This document shows, in pieces, positions 53,077-62,778 of a stretch of DNA of 64,000 bases (the stretch's first letter is position 1; each line of letters opens with the position of its first letter). The position numbers and the translations under genes are program-made. The notes beneath the pieces are model-generated. The model searched no databases. It was not told where the DNA came from and saw only the letters and a list, made by a program, of their open reading frames with translations. This stretch comes from Nocardia alni (GTDB taxonomy: Bacteria > Actinomycetota > Actinomycetes > Mycobacteriales > Mycobacteriaceae). The stretch lies in assembly GCF_019038435.1 (NCBI RefSeq), contig NZ_JAGPOX010000025.1:1-64000 (forward strand). The letters are read 5' to 3'.

Positions 53077-54900
53077 CTATCCCAGGCCCATCGAGTGCAG
53101 GATGGTGTGCAGGGCCGCCTCCATATCCGATTCCTCGATCCGCATCAGCATCGACTCGTCGATGTCGGCCAGGTCGAGGTTCTCGTCGTTGGCGAGGCGG
53201 AATTCGCGTTCCTCCTCGGCGGATTCGATGAGGTTACGGATGAAACGGCCGTTGCCCGCCACGTCGACGCCGCGGCGGGGATGGCCGCTCTGATCGGTGC
53301 TCTCCATGTTGTAGAGGCGATCACAGGCCTCGACCAGCCGACGCTGTGCGCCCTCGGACAATTCGGAATCGCGGGCCTTGGAGATCACCAGACCGATCTG
53401 GCCCAGCTCCTCCGGGAGGTAGGAGGGGAACTGGAGGCGCTTGGAGAAGCGGGACGCCAGACCGTCGTTGGCGGCCAGCAGACGGGTGATCTCGCCCTCG
53501 TATCCGGCGATGATCACCACGAGGCGGTCGCGGTCGTTCTCCATGCGGGCCAGCAGGGTGTCCACGGCCTCGCGGCCGAACGCGTCGCCGCCGGACAGGC
53601 CCTCCTGGATCAGGGTGTACGCCTCGTCGATGAACAGCACGCCGTCCATCGCGCTGTCGATCAGCTTGTCGGTCTTGATCGCGGTGCTGCCCAGATGTTC
53701 GCCGACCATGTCCATGCGCTTGGCCTCGACCATCTTGTCGGTCTTGAGAATCCCCAGACCGCAATAGATCTTGGCGACGACACGGGCGATGGTCGTCTTA
53801 CCCGTTCCGGGCGGGCCGGTGAACGCCAGGTGGTTGCCGCGGGCCACGCTGGACAGGCCCTTCTCGGCCCGCACCTTGGCCAGCTGAGCGCTCGACTGCA
53901 GACGTGCCACCTGGGTCTTCACCGAGGCGAGGCCAATCTGGCGATCGAGTTCCTTGCGTGCGGTTTCCAGCATCTTCTTGGCACGGTCCTCGAAGTCGGC
54001 CTCCTCCTGCTGCTGCAGGGTGGGCGCGGATTCGGGATCCCACCGGTCGGTGCGCGCGGCGATGGTCTCCTTGGAGGTCAAGGTGATCCGGTAGGTGCGG
54101 TCGCGCATCGCCTCGGTGTTGGAGGCGAAGTCGGGGGCCTGCGAGTACACCTTTTCGAACAGGGACTGAGCCTGTTGCTCGTCGCCGGTCTCGCGCAGGC
54201 ACAGGCCGCGGCAGAACATGGCGGTGGTGCGCGCGGACGGAATCGGGCCGTTCTCGGCCTGTTCCATGCGGCGGATGGCCTCGCCGAACAGTCCGAGCTG
54301 GGCGCAGGCCGAGCCGACCATGACGTGCGCGCCCGCGGACATGTACGGGTCGTCCCATTCGTTGGAACCGGCCAGCACGGTCATCACATCGGGCCACCGC
54401 TGCGTGGTGTAGTGCAGGACGCCGCGCATGTAGGAGGCGATCCGGTTGTCGGCCACGGTGTCCGGGCCGGGCGGCAGCGCCTTGAGGTGGGCGGTGAGCT
54501 GGTCGAGGACCTGCTCGGCCTCGTCGAAATCCTTGTCGACAATCAGCTGGCCGATGTGTGCGCACCAGATCTCGGTGTAGCTGGCCAGCGGGTAGTCGAT
54601 GTAAAGACCCGTAACAAACCGACCGGACAGTTCTCTCGGCCGCAGGCCGAGCCGACGCTGCTCGCGCTGCAGCGTGGAGCCGCTGGTCTTGTACAGATTG
54701 AGCAGCACCTCGCGGGTCACCTCACCGGCGGCGGCCAGGCCCAGCCAGGCATCGCACATCGTCGGATCCCACTCGGTGGCACGATGAAACGCCAGCTTGG
54801 CGTAGTCCAGATCGCGTGTGGCCTCTTGCCCGTCGATGGTCAGCCCGAGCGACAGAACCCCGGCGTCGAAGGCGCGCTGTGCTTGGCGGTTACCGGTCAT
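53077..54900 (-). CDS. eccA: Type VII secretion AAA+ ATPase EccA
   Basis: 607 aa cytosolic CbxX/CfqX-type ATPase. The N-terminal half is helical with TPR-like repeats. The C-terminal half has Walker A GPPGTGKTT (about residue 360), Walker B VLFIDEAYTL and a sensor region ending ATRLLAANDGLASRFSKRLQFP. EccA is thought to act on export substrates or EspG complexes in the cytosol. It stands alone on the minus strand between eccB and eccD. Its ATG has only a poor ribosome site, but it overlaps the stop of a 13-codon reading frame that has an excellent one, so translation is probably coupled. Confidence 0.93.
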   Translation of the reverse strand: MTGNRQAQRAFDAGVLSLGLTIDGQEATRDLDYAKLAFHRATEWDPTMCDAWLGLAAAGEVTREVLLNLYKTSGSTLQREQRRLGLRPRELSGRFVTGLYIDYPLASYTEIWCAHIGQLIVDKDFDEAEQVLDQLTAHLKALPPGPDTVADNRIASYMRGVLHYTTQRWPDVMTVLAGSNEWDDPYMSAGAHVMVGSACAQLGLFGEAIRRMEQAENGPIPSARTTAMFCRGLCLRETGDEQQAQSLFEKVYSQAPDFASNTEAMRDRTYRITLTSKETIAARTDRWDPESAPTLQQQEEADFEDRAKKMLETARKELDRQIGLASVKTQVARLQSSAQLAKVRAEKGLSSVARGNHLAFTGPPGTGKTTIARVVAKIYCGLGILKTDKMVEAKRMDMVGEHLGSTAIKTDKLIDSAMDGVLFIDEAYTLIQEGLSGGDAFGREAVDTLLARMENDRDRLVVIIAGYEGEITRLLAANDGLASRFSKRLQFPSYLPEELGQIGLVISKARDSELSEGAQRRLVEACDRLYNMESTDQSGHPRRGVDVAGNGRFIRNLIESAEEEREFRLANDENLDLADIDESMLMRIEESDMEAALHTILHSMGLG

Positions 54901-54938
54901 TGCAGTCGAACCCCGAATTTTCTTATGTTGTGGGTCAT
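54897..54938 (-). CDS. 13-aa leader peptide coupled to eccA
   Basis: Short reading frame MTHNIRKFGVRLQ whose ATG (54938) follows AGGAG by about 8 nt and whose TGA overlaps the eccA ATG (ATGA). The eccA start itself has no good Shine-Dalgarno. The arrangement predicts translational coupling or attenuation. It has no known relative that I can name. Confidence 0.55.
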   Translation of the reverse strand: MTHNIRKFGVRLQ

Positions 54939-54990
54939 TCCGTATCTCTCCTGACCAGCGTACCTATCGCGCCCTGCCCGCCTGTCGGAT

Positions 54991-55020
54991 AGATTAAGGT
55001 TCGTTGCCGAATGGCTGCAA
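54991..55020 (-). promoter_or_regulatory. Predicted promoter of eccA
   Basis: On the minus strand TTGCAG (55015-55020) is the -35 and TAATCT (54991-54996) the -10, with an 18-bp spacer. Transcription would start about 45 nt before the leader peptide. Confidence 0.5.
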
Positions 55021-55142
55021 CGTGAACACGATCGACGGGGTGAGAGTGGTTCTGCTGACACGCAGATTTTGCAGCTTGTTCTCTGTCATGGCGAGCGGGG
55101 GAGCACCGCCCGTCACCACACTGATCCGGAGTTGACTGTCCG

Positions 55143-56624
55143 ATGAGCGCACCTTCAGCATCGGGCGGACGCACGTCCGCCGAACCCGAACTATGCCGCG
55201 TCTCCGTGATCGGCGGCAATACCCAGGTCGATGTCGGGCTACCGTCCACGGTCCCGGTCGCCACCTTCATCGGCGAGCTGGTCGAGCTCGTCGAATCGCG
55301 CAACCCCGACATCGCCGAGGCCGATGACGACGCCGGTTCGCTGCAAACCCAGCACTGGACCCTGGCCCGGCTGGGGCGTGAACCCATTTCGCCGAACCGC
55401 ACCCTGATCGAGGCGGAGGTCTTCGACGGCGATCTACTCGTGTTGCGGGCGGTCTCGGCGAAGGAGACCCCGGCGCTGTTCGACGACGTCATCGATGCCG
55501 TCTCGCGGCTGACCGCCGATTCGTTCCGGGGGTGGACGCCGGGCGCGGCCCGCTGGATGGGACTGGTCGGCGCGGTCCTGGCGACCGTCATCGCGATGGC
55601 GCTGCTCGCGGTCGACCGGCAGCACGACATCTACTGGCTGGCAGGCCCGTTGATCGCCGTTGCGGTGGGCCTGGCGGCGCTGGTGGCCTCGGCGATCTCC
55701 GAGCGTCGCTATGCCGATTCGCTCACCGCGACCTGGCTCGCGCTGGCCGGACTGATCCTGATGTTCAGCGCCGGTGCGCTGTTCGTCCCCGGTGATCTGG
55801 GCAGTCCCGGTCTACTGCTGGGCTTTTCGGTGATGCTCGTGACCGCCGCGGCCGGGTATCGCGCCACCGGCTCCGCGGCGACGCTGTTCTCGATGGCCAT
55901 CACCGTCTCGATCTTCGGCGCGATTGCCTCGGCGGTGGAGATGATCTGGGATCCGGCGCTGCCGAGGATCGCCGCCGGGCTGCTGGTCGGCGCGCTGATC
56001 GTGATCTCCATGGTGCCGCGGCTGTCCGCGGTGCTGGCTCGGCTGCCCGTGCCGCCGGTGCCGACGGCCGGTGGGGCCATCGACCCGGCCGACCACGAGC
56101 CGCGCCCGACCATCGAGGGCATCGGCGCGATCGGCGCGACCGCCCTGCCCTCGGCCGTCGGCCTGGGGCGAAGGGCCAAGGTGGCCAACGAATATCAGAC
56201 AGGCACCGTGGCCGGCTGCGCCGTGGCCGCGGTGGTCGGCGCGGTCGGATCCGCCGATCCGCTGGGCGGCGTGCACTGGCAGGGGCTGGCGCTGGCCGTG
56301 GTGGCCTCGATCATCCTGGCTCTGCGCGGGCGCTCCTTCGCGGACCTGACCCAGGCCGGATCGCTGATCGCCGGCGGCGCGGTGATCTTCGTCGCCACCG
56401 CGGCCGGTGCGGCGCTGGGTGATTCGCGGGCCGTGCTGATTTCCGTCGGATTGCTGCTGCTGTTCGCCGCGGCGGCGATCGTCTTCGGCATCATCGGCCC
56501 GCATGTCGAGATCACCCCCGTCATGCGGCGGATGAGCGAGTTGTTCGAATACGGCCTGATCATTCTGGTGGTACCACTGGTGGTGTGGATCATGGGCCTG
56601 TACGAGGCGGCCCGCAGCATATGA
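55143..56624 (+). CDS. eccD: Type VII secretion integral membrane protein EccD
   Basis: 493 aa. An N-terminal ubiquitin-like domain (residues about 15-105: CRVSVIGGNTQVDVGLPSTVPVATFI, WTLARLGREPISPNRTLIEAEVFDGDLLVLRA) is followed by 11 or so hydrophobic helices from about residue 135 to the end. This is the EccD architecture; EccD dimers form the membrane vestibule around EccB/EccC. GGAG lies about 11 nt upstream of the ATG. The mycP gene overlaps its stop (ATGA). It begins a three-gene plus-strand operon. Confidence 0.94.
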   Translation: MSAPSASGGRTSAEPELCRVSVIGGNTQVDVGLPSTVPVATFIGELVELVESRNPDIAEADDDAGSLQTQHWTLARLGREPISPNRTLIEAEVFDGDLLVLRAVSAKETPALFDDVIDAVSRLTADSFRGWTPGAARWMGLVGAVLATVIAMALLAVDRQHDIYWLAGPLIAVAVGLAALVASAISERRYADSLTATWLALAGLILMFSAGALFVPGDLGSPGLLLGFSVMLVTAAAGYRATGSAATLFSMAITVSIFGAIASAVEMIWDPALPRIAAGLLVGALIVISMVPRLSAVLARLPVPPVPTAGGAIDPADHEPRPTIEGIGAIGATALPSAVGLGRRAKVANEYQTGTVAGCAVAAVVGAVGSADPLGGVHWQGLALAVVASIILALRGRSFADLTQAGSLIAGGAVIFVATAAGAALGDSRAVLISVGLLLLFAAAAIVFGIIGPHVEITPVMRRMSELFEYGLIILVVPLVVWIMGLYEAARSI

Positions 56625-58021
56625 CCGGCCGCATCACACTGCGGTTGGTCTGCGCGGCAACGGTTCTCGGTGCGGCGGTCTTCGGCGTGCCCGGTCCCGC
56701 CTCGGCGATCAGCCCACCGGAGGTCAACCCCGCGGCCCTGGGCCCCGCGCTGCCGTTGAGCAACGCTCCCGCGCCACTGGAAGCGACCCAGCAGAAAACC
56801 ATCTGCGCCACACCGACTCTCACGGGCCCGGCGCCGCAGGACCCGCCGATCGCGCAGCGCGTGCTGAATCTGCCCGAGGCGTGGGCGTTCTCCAAGGGGG
56901 CCGGGCAGAAGGTCGCGGTCATCGACACCGGGGTGAATCCGCATCCGCGGCTGCCTCCCGTGCAGCCCGGCGGCGATTACGTCCAGGCGGGCGGTAACGG
57001 ACTGAGCGACTGCGACGGCCACGGCACGATCGTCGCGGGCATCATCGCCGCGCGCCCCAGCCCGGGTGACGGATTCGTCGGTGTCGCACCGGAAGCCAGC
57101 GTGCTGTCCATCCGCCAGTTGAGCCTGGCCTTCCAGGCCAAGAACACCGGCGGTCAGGCGGGCGCGGGCGCGATCTCGGACGCCGGATACGGCAACGTGC
57201 TCACCCTGGCCGCGGCGGTGGTGCGGGCGACCAACCTGGGCGCCACGGTGATCAATGTCTCCGAGGTGGCGTGCACGGACGCTGGGGCGGACACCGCCGA
57301 CGGCGCCTTGGGCGCGGCGGTGCAGTACGCCTACGACCACAACGTCGTCGTGGTCGCCGCTGCCGGAAATCTCCAGCAGGACGGTCCGTGCAAGGCGCAG
57401 AACGGAACCGGTTGGGACGGAGTGCAGACAATCTCCAGCCCGGCGTGGTTCGATAAATACGTGTTGTCTGTTGGTTCGGTCGACCCCAGCGGCACCGTCT
57501 CGCAATTGACGCTGCAGGGGCCGTGGATGGGTGTGGCGGCCATCGGCCGCCAGATCGTCTCGCTGGACAGCAAACCGGGCGGGACCGGTCTGGTCAACAG
57601 CGTGCAGACCAGTAACGGCCTGCAGGAGATCGAGGGCACCAGTTTCGCCGCGCCCTACGTCTCCGGCCTGGCCGCACTGGTGCGGTCGCGCTTCCCCGAG
57701 CTGACAGCCGGCCAGGTCATCGACCGCATCGAACGGACCGCGCACGCCCAGGGGCCCGGGCGCGACACACAGGTGGGGTACGGGATGATCGATCCGGTCG
57801 CCGCGCTCACCGCGGTGCTGCCCGATCGCGCGGCCGCCGCCGGAACCGATCGCCCGCATGCGATTCCGGTGCCGTACATGCCGCCCGCGCCGGATCGGGT
57901 ACCGCGACTGGTCGCCGGCATCGGCGCGATCGCCTGTCTGGCTATCCTGGGTATCGGCGCCGCACTGGCGATCCCATTGCGCCGCAGAAACACTGGGGAT
58001 TCACCGAACAACAAACAGTAG
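56621..58021 (+). CDS. mycP: Mycosin (subtilisin-like protease) MycP
   Basis: 466 aa membrane-anchored serine protease of the ESX complex. A signal peptide MTGRITLRLVCAATVLGAAV is cleaved after PASA. The catalytic triad is D102 (VAVIDTGV), H134 (DGHGTIVAG) and S341 (GTSFAAPYVSG). One C-terminal membrane helix (AGIGAIACLAILGIGAALAI) is followed by Arg-rich RRRN. The start overlaps the eccD stop by ATGA; an earlier in-frame ATG at 56585 would lie inside eccD and lengthen the signal peptide. MycP caps the membrane complex on the outside. All key residues are present, so it should be active. Confidence 0.95.
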   Translation: MTGRITLRLVCAATVLGAAVFGVPGPASAISPPEVNPAALGPALPLSNAPAPLEATQQKTICATPTLTGPAPQDPPIAQRVLNLPEAWAFSKGAGQKVAVIDTGVNPHPRLPPVQPGGDYVQAGGNGLSDCDGHGTIVAGIIAARPSPGDGFVGVAPEASVLSIRQLSLAFQAKNTGGQAGAGAISDAGYGNVLTLAAAVVRATNLGATVINVSEVACTDAGADTADGALGAAVQYAYDHNVVVVAAAGNLQQDGPCKAQNGTGWDGVQTISSPAWFDKYVLSVGSVDPSGTVSQLTLQGPWMGVAAIGRQIVSLDSKPGGTGLVNSVQTSNGLQEIEGTSFAAPYVSGLAALVRSRFPELTAGQVIDRIERTAHAQGPGRDTQVGYGMIDPVAALTAVLPDRAAAAGTDRPHAIPVPYMPPAPDRVPRLVAGIGAIACLAILGIGAALAIPLRRRNTGDSPNNKQ

Positions 58022-58047
58022 TCCGCAGAGAACAACCAGTAGGAACC

Positions 58048-61000
58048 ATGATCACCGAAGGTTTCGTTCGCCGCCCCCGCATCGCCCCGCCGCGCGCGCC
58101 GGGGGGTGAGGTCACGCTGAGTCCCCCGCCGGAGGTCACCCGGCCCGTCCCCGGTCCGCTGCTCGCCCGGCTGATGCCGGTGGTCATGGTCGTGGCCATG
58201 GTCGGCATGGTGGCGATGATGGCCACGATGGGCAAATCGCTGCTGTCCAACCCCTACATGATGATGTTCCCGCTGATGATGGTCATGTCGATGTTCGGCA
58301 TGATCGGCCGCGGCGGTGGCGGCAACAAGTCCGCCGGTGAGCTGAACGAGGAGCGCAAGGACTACTTCCGCTACCTCGACCAGATCCGCCGCGACGTGCG
58401 GCGCACGGGGCTGCGGCAACTGGAGTCGCTGACCTGGAGCCATCCGGCGCCGGTGGACCTGAAATCCGTTGTGGGCAGCCGCCGTATGTGGGAGCGCCGC
58501 CCCAACGATCCCGACTTCGGGCACGTGCGCGTCGGGGTGGGCAGTCACCGCCTGGCGACCAAGCTGGCGCGCCCGGAGACCGGGCCCCTGGAGGATCTCG
58601 AACCGGTCGCCACGGTCGCGCTGCGCCGGTTCGTGCGCACCCATTCGGTGGTGCATCAACTGCCGACCGCGGTGTCGCTGCGCGCGTTCCCGGCGATCAA
58701 CATCGAGGGTCCGGACGAGGACTCCCGGATGCTGGTGCGCGCGATGATCATGGAGTTCGCCGCATTTCACGGACCGGACCATGTCGCGGTCGCGATCGTG
58801 TGCGCCGATCCGGACGGCCCGGCCTGGGCGTGGGCGAAATGGCTTCCGCACCTGCAACATCCGTCCGCGCGGGACGGTATGGGCTCGGCGCGCATGGTGT
58901 ACGAGTCGCTGTCGGAACTGGAATCCTCGCTGGGGGACGAGCTCATGGAGCGCGGCCGTTTCATGCGCAATCCGCAACCGACACAGGGTCGAATCCATCT
59001 GATCGTGGTAATCGACGACGGTTACGTCAACGGCACCGAACGACTGGTCAGCGAGTCCGGCCTGGATTCGGTGACGGTGCTGGACCTGACCGCCCCGGAG
59101 AACGGACTGGCCGCCCGCCGCGGCCTGCAGCTGGTGGTCGGCGGCGGCGCGGTGAGCGCGCGCAGCGCGGCCGGGGTCGAGCGCTTCGCCACCGTCGACG
59201 ATATCGACCTGGCCCAGGCCGAGACGTTCGCCCGGGCGCTGGCCCGCTTCCGCATCGCCACCGCCGCGCAGATCGTGAGCCTCGGTGAGGAAACCCGCAC
59301 CGACCCGGGCCTGATGGCACTGCTGAAGATTCCGGATGCCGCGCTGATCGAACCGGCCAAGGTGTGGCGTCCGCGCACCCCGCGCGAGCGGCTGCGGGTG
59401 CCGATCGGCATCACACCGGACGGCACCCCCGTCGAGCTGGACATCAAGGAGTCCGCCGAGAACGGCATGGGTCCGCACGGATTGTGTATCGGCGCAACCG
59501 GTTCCGGTAAGTCCGAGTTCCTGCGCACGCTGGTGCTGTCGATGGTGGCCTCGCACTCGCCGGACTCGCTCAACCTGATCCTGGTCGACTTCAAGGGTGG
59601 TGCAACGTTTCTCGGGTTGGATCCGCTGCCGCACGTGGCCGCGGTCATCACCAACCTCGAGGCCGAGCTGTCCATGGTCGACCGCATGAAGGACGCGCTG
59701 GCCGGTGAGATGAACCGCCGCCAGGAGCTGCTGCGCTCGTCCGGCAACTTCGCCAACGTCAACGACTACGAGAAGGCCCGCGCCGCGGGCGCCCCGCTGG
59801 AACCGTGCCCGGCGCTGTTCGTGGTGGTCGACGAGTTCTCCGAACTGCTCTCGCAGAAACCGGATTTCGCGGACCTGTTCGTGATGATCGGCCGCCTGGG
59901 CCGGTCGTTGCACGTGCATCTGCTGCTCGCCTCACAGCGGCTGGAGGAGAACAAACTTCGCGGCCTGGACTCGCACCTGTCCTACCGCATCGGCCTGCGC
60001 ACGTTCTCCGCCAACGAATCCCGCGCGGTGCTCGGCATCACCGATGCCTACCACCTGCCCAGCGTGCCGGGCGCCGGATATCTGAAGACCGACGCCGATG
60101 ATCCGTTGCGGTTCAACGCGACCTACGTCTCGGGCCCCTATGTCGCGCCGGTGAGCACCGGCCCGATCGTCGGCAAGGGCGGTAAGCGCGTGGCCGGCGG
60201 CAGGCCGACCCTGTTCACCGCCGCGCACGTGGATATCCCGGAGCCGCCGGAGGAGCCGGAACCCGAATTCGATCCGCTCGCACTGCCGGCGCCGCCGTCG
60301 GCCGAGGACGAGATCGAGGAGGGCATCCCGGATTCCCTGTTGACCACCGTGGTCAAGCGCCTGACCGGACACGGCCGACCGGCGCACGAGGTGTGGCTGC
60401 CGCCGCTGGAGCAGTCCCCGTCGGTGGATATGCTGCTGCCCGATCCGAACTGGCACTCGCCCGCCAACCGGCACGGTCAGCTGTGGATGCCGATCGGCAT
60501 CATCGACAAGCCGTACGAGCAGCGCCGCGACGTGCTGACCATCCAGTTGTCCGGCGCCCGAGGGCATGTCGCCGTGGTCGGCGGTCCGCAGTCGGGCAAG
60601 TCGACCACGCTGCGCACCATCGTGATGGCCACCTCGGCCACTCACACCCCCGAACAGGCGCAGTTCTACATCCTGGACTTCGGTGGCGGCAGCATGGCCG
60701 GCTTGTCCGGTATGCCGCACGTGGGTTCGGTGGCGGGCCGTCTGGACGTCGACCGGGTCCGGCGCACGATCGCCGAGCTGACCACCGTGATGCGTCAGCG
60801 CGAGGAGCGGTTCGCCGAACTCGGCATCGAATCCATGGTCGAGTTCCGCCGTCGCAAGTTCTCCCAGATCAATACCGACGGCACCATGCCGCCGGACAAT
60901 CCGCTGGCAGGGGACAAATTCGGCGACATCTTCCTGGTCGTCGACGGCTGGTCGACCATCCGCGAGGAGTTCGAGACGCTCGAACCGCAGATCAACGCCA

Positions 61001-62094
61001 TTGCCGGACAAGGCCTTTCGTTCGGCGTACACCTGATGATCGGCGCCTCGCGCTGGGCCGAGATTCGTGCGGTGGTCAAGGATCAGATCGGCACCCGGCT
61101 GGAGCTGCGCCTCGGCGATCCGACGGACTCCGACATGGGCCGCCGCAGCGCCGCGCTGGTGCCGGTCGGCCGTCCCGGCCGCGGTCTGACGCCCGAGGAA
61201 CTGCATATGCTGATCGCGTTGCCGCGCCTGGACTCCAACACCGATCCGGGGTCGATCTCCGATGGCGTTGCCGCCTCGAAGGCGGGCCTGGAACAGCTGT
61301 GGGGGCCGCGCCGCGCGCCCGATGTGCGCATGCTGCCCCTGCAGTTCGAGCGCGAGCACTTGGTGGCGCTGGCCGCCGAGCGCGGCATCAAGCAGACCCC
61401 GACCAAGGTCGTGGTCGGGCTCGGCGAGAACGAATTGGCGCCGCTCGTCCTGGATTTCGCCTCCGAGCCGCATCTGATGGCCTTCGCCGACGTGGAGTGC
61501 GGCAAGACCACGCTGCTGCGCAATATCGCCATGGGCATCGTCGAGTCCGCGTCGCCGGAGGAGGCGCGGATCATCATGATCGACTATCGGCGCACCATGC
61601 TCGGCGTGGTGGAGGGCGAACAGCTCGCGGGATACTCGACCTCCTCGCAAACCTGCGGATCGATGATCAAGGATGTGGTCGGCTTCCTGACCGAGCGCAT
61701 CCCCGGCGCCGACATCACACCCCAGCAGCTGCGCGAACGCAGCTGGTGGACCGGCCCCGAGATCTACCTGCTGGTCGACGACTACGACATGGTGGTGCAG
61801 GGCTCGAACAACCCGCTCATGCCGCTGCTGGAGTACCTGCCCCAGGCCCGCGACATCGGCCTGCACCTGATCGTCACCCGCCGTACGGGCGGCGTCTCCC
61901 GCGCCCTGTTCGATCCCGTCCTGGGCGGTATGAAGAACATGTCCGTCGACGCGCTGATCATGAGCGGTCCCCGCGACGAGGGCAAGATCATCGGCGACGT
62001 CCGCCCGTCGAAGCTGCCACCCGGCCGAGGCGTCCTGGTCTCCCGCACCCGGGGCACGGAGATGGTCCAGATCGCCCACCTGCCCCCGCTGTGA
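58048..62094 (+). CDS. eccC: Type VII secretion FtsK/SpoIIIE-type ATPase EccC (EccCa-EccCb fused)
   Basis: 1348 aa, the motor of the system. Two membrane helices (about residues 38-80, Met-rich VVMVVAMVGMVAMMATMG) are followed by a stalk and three ATPase domains. Walker A sequences are GATGSGKSEF (about 482), GGPQSGKSTT (about 845) and ADVECGKTTL (about 1148). The third lacks the first Gly, as often seen in EccC. The fused form is like EccC of ESX-2, ESX-3 and ESX-5 and unlike the split ESX-1 version. Substrates with YxxxD/E bind the last ATPase domain. It starts 26 bp after mycP, with AGGA upstream. Confidence 0.95.
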   Translation: MITEGFVRRPRIAPPRAPGGEVTLSPPPEVTRPVPGPLLARLMPVVMVVAMVGMVAMMATMGKSLLSNPYMMMFPLMMVMSMFGMIGRGGGGNKSAGELNEERKDYFRYLDQIRRDVRRTGLRQLESLTWSHPAPVDLKSVVGSRRMWERRPNDPDFGHVRVGVGSHRLATKLARPETGPLEDLEPVATVALRRFVRTHSVVHQLPTAVSLRAFPAINIEGPDEDSRMLVRAMIMEFAAFHGPDHVAVAIVCADPDGPAWAWAKWLPHLQHPSARDGMGSARMVYESLSELESSLGDELMERGRFMRNPQPTQGRIHLIVVIDDGYVNGTERLVSESGLDSVTVLDLTAPENGLAARRGLQLVVGGGAVSARSAAGVERFATVDDIDLAQAETFARALARFRIATAAQIVSLGEETRTDPGLMALLKIPDAALIEPAKVWRPRTPRERLRVPIGITPDGTPVELDIKESAENGMGPHGLCIGATGSGKSEFLRTLVLSMVASHSPDSLNLILVDFKGGATFLGLDPLPHVAAVITNLEAELSMVDRMKDALAGEMNRRQELLRSSGNFANVNDYEKARAAGAPLEPCPALFVVVDEFSELLSQKPDFADLFVMIGRLGRSLHVHLLLASQRLEENKLRGLDSHLSYRIGLRTFSANESRAVLGITDAYHLPSVPGAGYLKTDADDPLRFNATYVSGPYVAPVSTGPIVGKGGKRVAGGRPTLFTAAHVDIPEPPEEPEPEFDPLALPAPPSAEDEIEEGIPDSLLTTVVKRLTGHGRPAHEVWLPPLEQSPSVDMLLPDPNWHSPANRHGQLWMPIGIIDKPYEQRRDVLTIQLSGARGHVAVVGGPQSGKSTTLRTIVMATSATHTPEQAQFYILDFGGGSMAGLSGMPHVGSVAGRLDVDRVRRTIAELTTVMRQREERFAELGIESMVEFRRRKFSQINTDGTMPPDNPLAGDKFGDIFLVVDGWSTIREEFETLEPQINAIAGQGLSFGVHLMIGASRWAEIRAVVKDQIGTRLELRLGDPTDSDMGRRSAALVPVGRPGRGLTPEELHMLIALPRLDSNTDPGSISDGVAASKAGLEQLWGPRRAPDVRMLPLQFEREHLVALAAERGIKQTPTKVVVGLGENELAPLVLDFASEPHLMAFADVECGKTTLLRNIAMGIVESASPEEARIIMIDYRRTMLGVVEGEQLAGYSTSSQTCGSMIKDVVGFLTERIPGADITPQQLRERSWWTGPEIYLLVDDYDMVVQGSNNPLMPLLEYLPQARDIGLHLIVTRRTGGVSRALFDPVLGGMKNMSVDALIMSGPRDEGKIIGDVRPSKLPPGRGVLVSRTRGTEMVQIAHLPPL

Positions 62095-62102
62095 GCACCC
62101 GG

Positions 62103-62148
62103 CCGAATGTGGCGCCCATCCAACGATGCGGATGAACGCCACATTCGG
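62103..62148. repeat. Large inverted repeat between eccC and the DUF4254 gene
   Basis: CCGAATGTGGCG (62103-62114) pairs perfectly with CGCCACATTCGG (62137-62148), and an inner pair CATCC/GGATG (62117-62121, 62130-62134) extends the stem. The repeat lies between convergent genes and probably works as a terminator, although no T run is present. Confidence 0.6.
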
Positions 62149-62160
62149 TGGGCCGGGCCG

Positions 62161-62703
62161 CTACCAGGAGGGGAGGCGGCGGCGACCCGCGAGCACGTCG
62201 GTGATCAGGTCGTCGTAGGCGTCGGCCAGTTCGGCCAGGTGATGCCAGGCGGCGTGCAGGATGTCGTCGTTGGCGTCCAGGGTCATCAGGGCGTGGTGGG
62301 CGCGGACCGAGGCCTCGGCAATGCGGTCGATGACCGAGCCGATCGTTTCGGTGTGCAGGGTCGCGCCCAGACGATGCTGGGGGACCGAGCGCGAGATGCA
62401 GTCGTCGATCGCCATGATCAGTTCGGTCCGGCGGCGGTCGATTTCGACCAGGGTCGCCGGATCATTGTCCGGCTCGGCGCCGCCGCGGCCGATCAGCCGG
62501 CGCTCGTGCAGGACCGCGAGGTCCCTGGCGAACCACAGCAGTGGTCCGCCGATCACACGGTGGCCGCGGCACGCGCGCAGGAGTAGGTCCGAACTCGGCA
62601 GGACGCCGGGCATGCCGGACATCATGGTCTGCATCGCAGTACCGCCCGGCAGCGCGTCAGGCACTGCCATCATCACCGACTGAGACGTCTCCGAACCCGC
62701 CAC
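62161..62703 (-). CDS. DUF4254-domain protein
   Basis: 180 aa, soluble and all-helical. LLLRACRGHRVIGGPLLWFARDLAVLHERRLIGRG is followed by IDRRRTELIMAIDDCISRSVPQHRLGATLHTETIGSVIDRIAEASVRAHHALM and a C-terminal helix ELADAYDDLITDVLAGRRRLPSW. These are the segments of DUF4254, a family of unknown function common in actinobacteria. The GTG at 62703 is taken as the start; two later ATG codons are possible. A promoter with TTGACA lies upstream. Convergent with eccC; no functional link to secretion is visible. Confidence 0.8.
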   Translation of the reverse strand: MAGSETSQSVMMAVPDALPGGTAMQTMMSGMPGVLPSSDLLLRACRGHRVIGGPLLWFARDLAVLHERRLIGRGGAEPDNDPATLVEIDRRRTELIMAIDDCISRSVPQHRLGATLHTETIGSVIDRIAEASVRAHHALMTLDANDDILHAAWHHLAELADAYDDLITDVLAGRRRLPSW

Positions 62704-62750
62704 GTTGCCTCGCCGTCATCGCCGTACAACACTTCGTTCAGGACTTCATT

Positions 62751-62778
62751 ACAATAAACCTCTGAAGGCCGGTGTCAA
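62751..62778 (-). promoter_or_regulatory. Predicted promoter of the DUF4254 gene
   Basis: On the minus strand a perfect -35 TTGACA (62773-62778) and a -10 TATTGT (62751-62756) are 16 bp apart, about 50 bp before the GTG start. Confidence 0.55.

Noticed and set aside
48525..55142. IdeR or Zur boxes expected for an ESX-3 locus
   Set aside because: No site close to the IdeR (TTAGGTTAG-type) or Zur (TGAAAATCATTTTCA-type) consensus was seen in the intergenic regions, so metal control is not claimed and the ESX-3 label is left open.
46331..62094. ESX-4 type system
   Set aside because: ESX-4 lacks EccA, EspG and PE/PPE genes and, in mycobacteria, EccE; all are present here.
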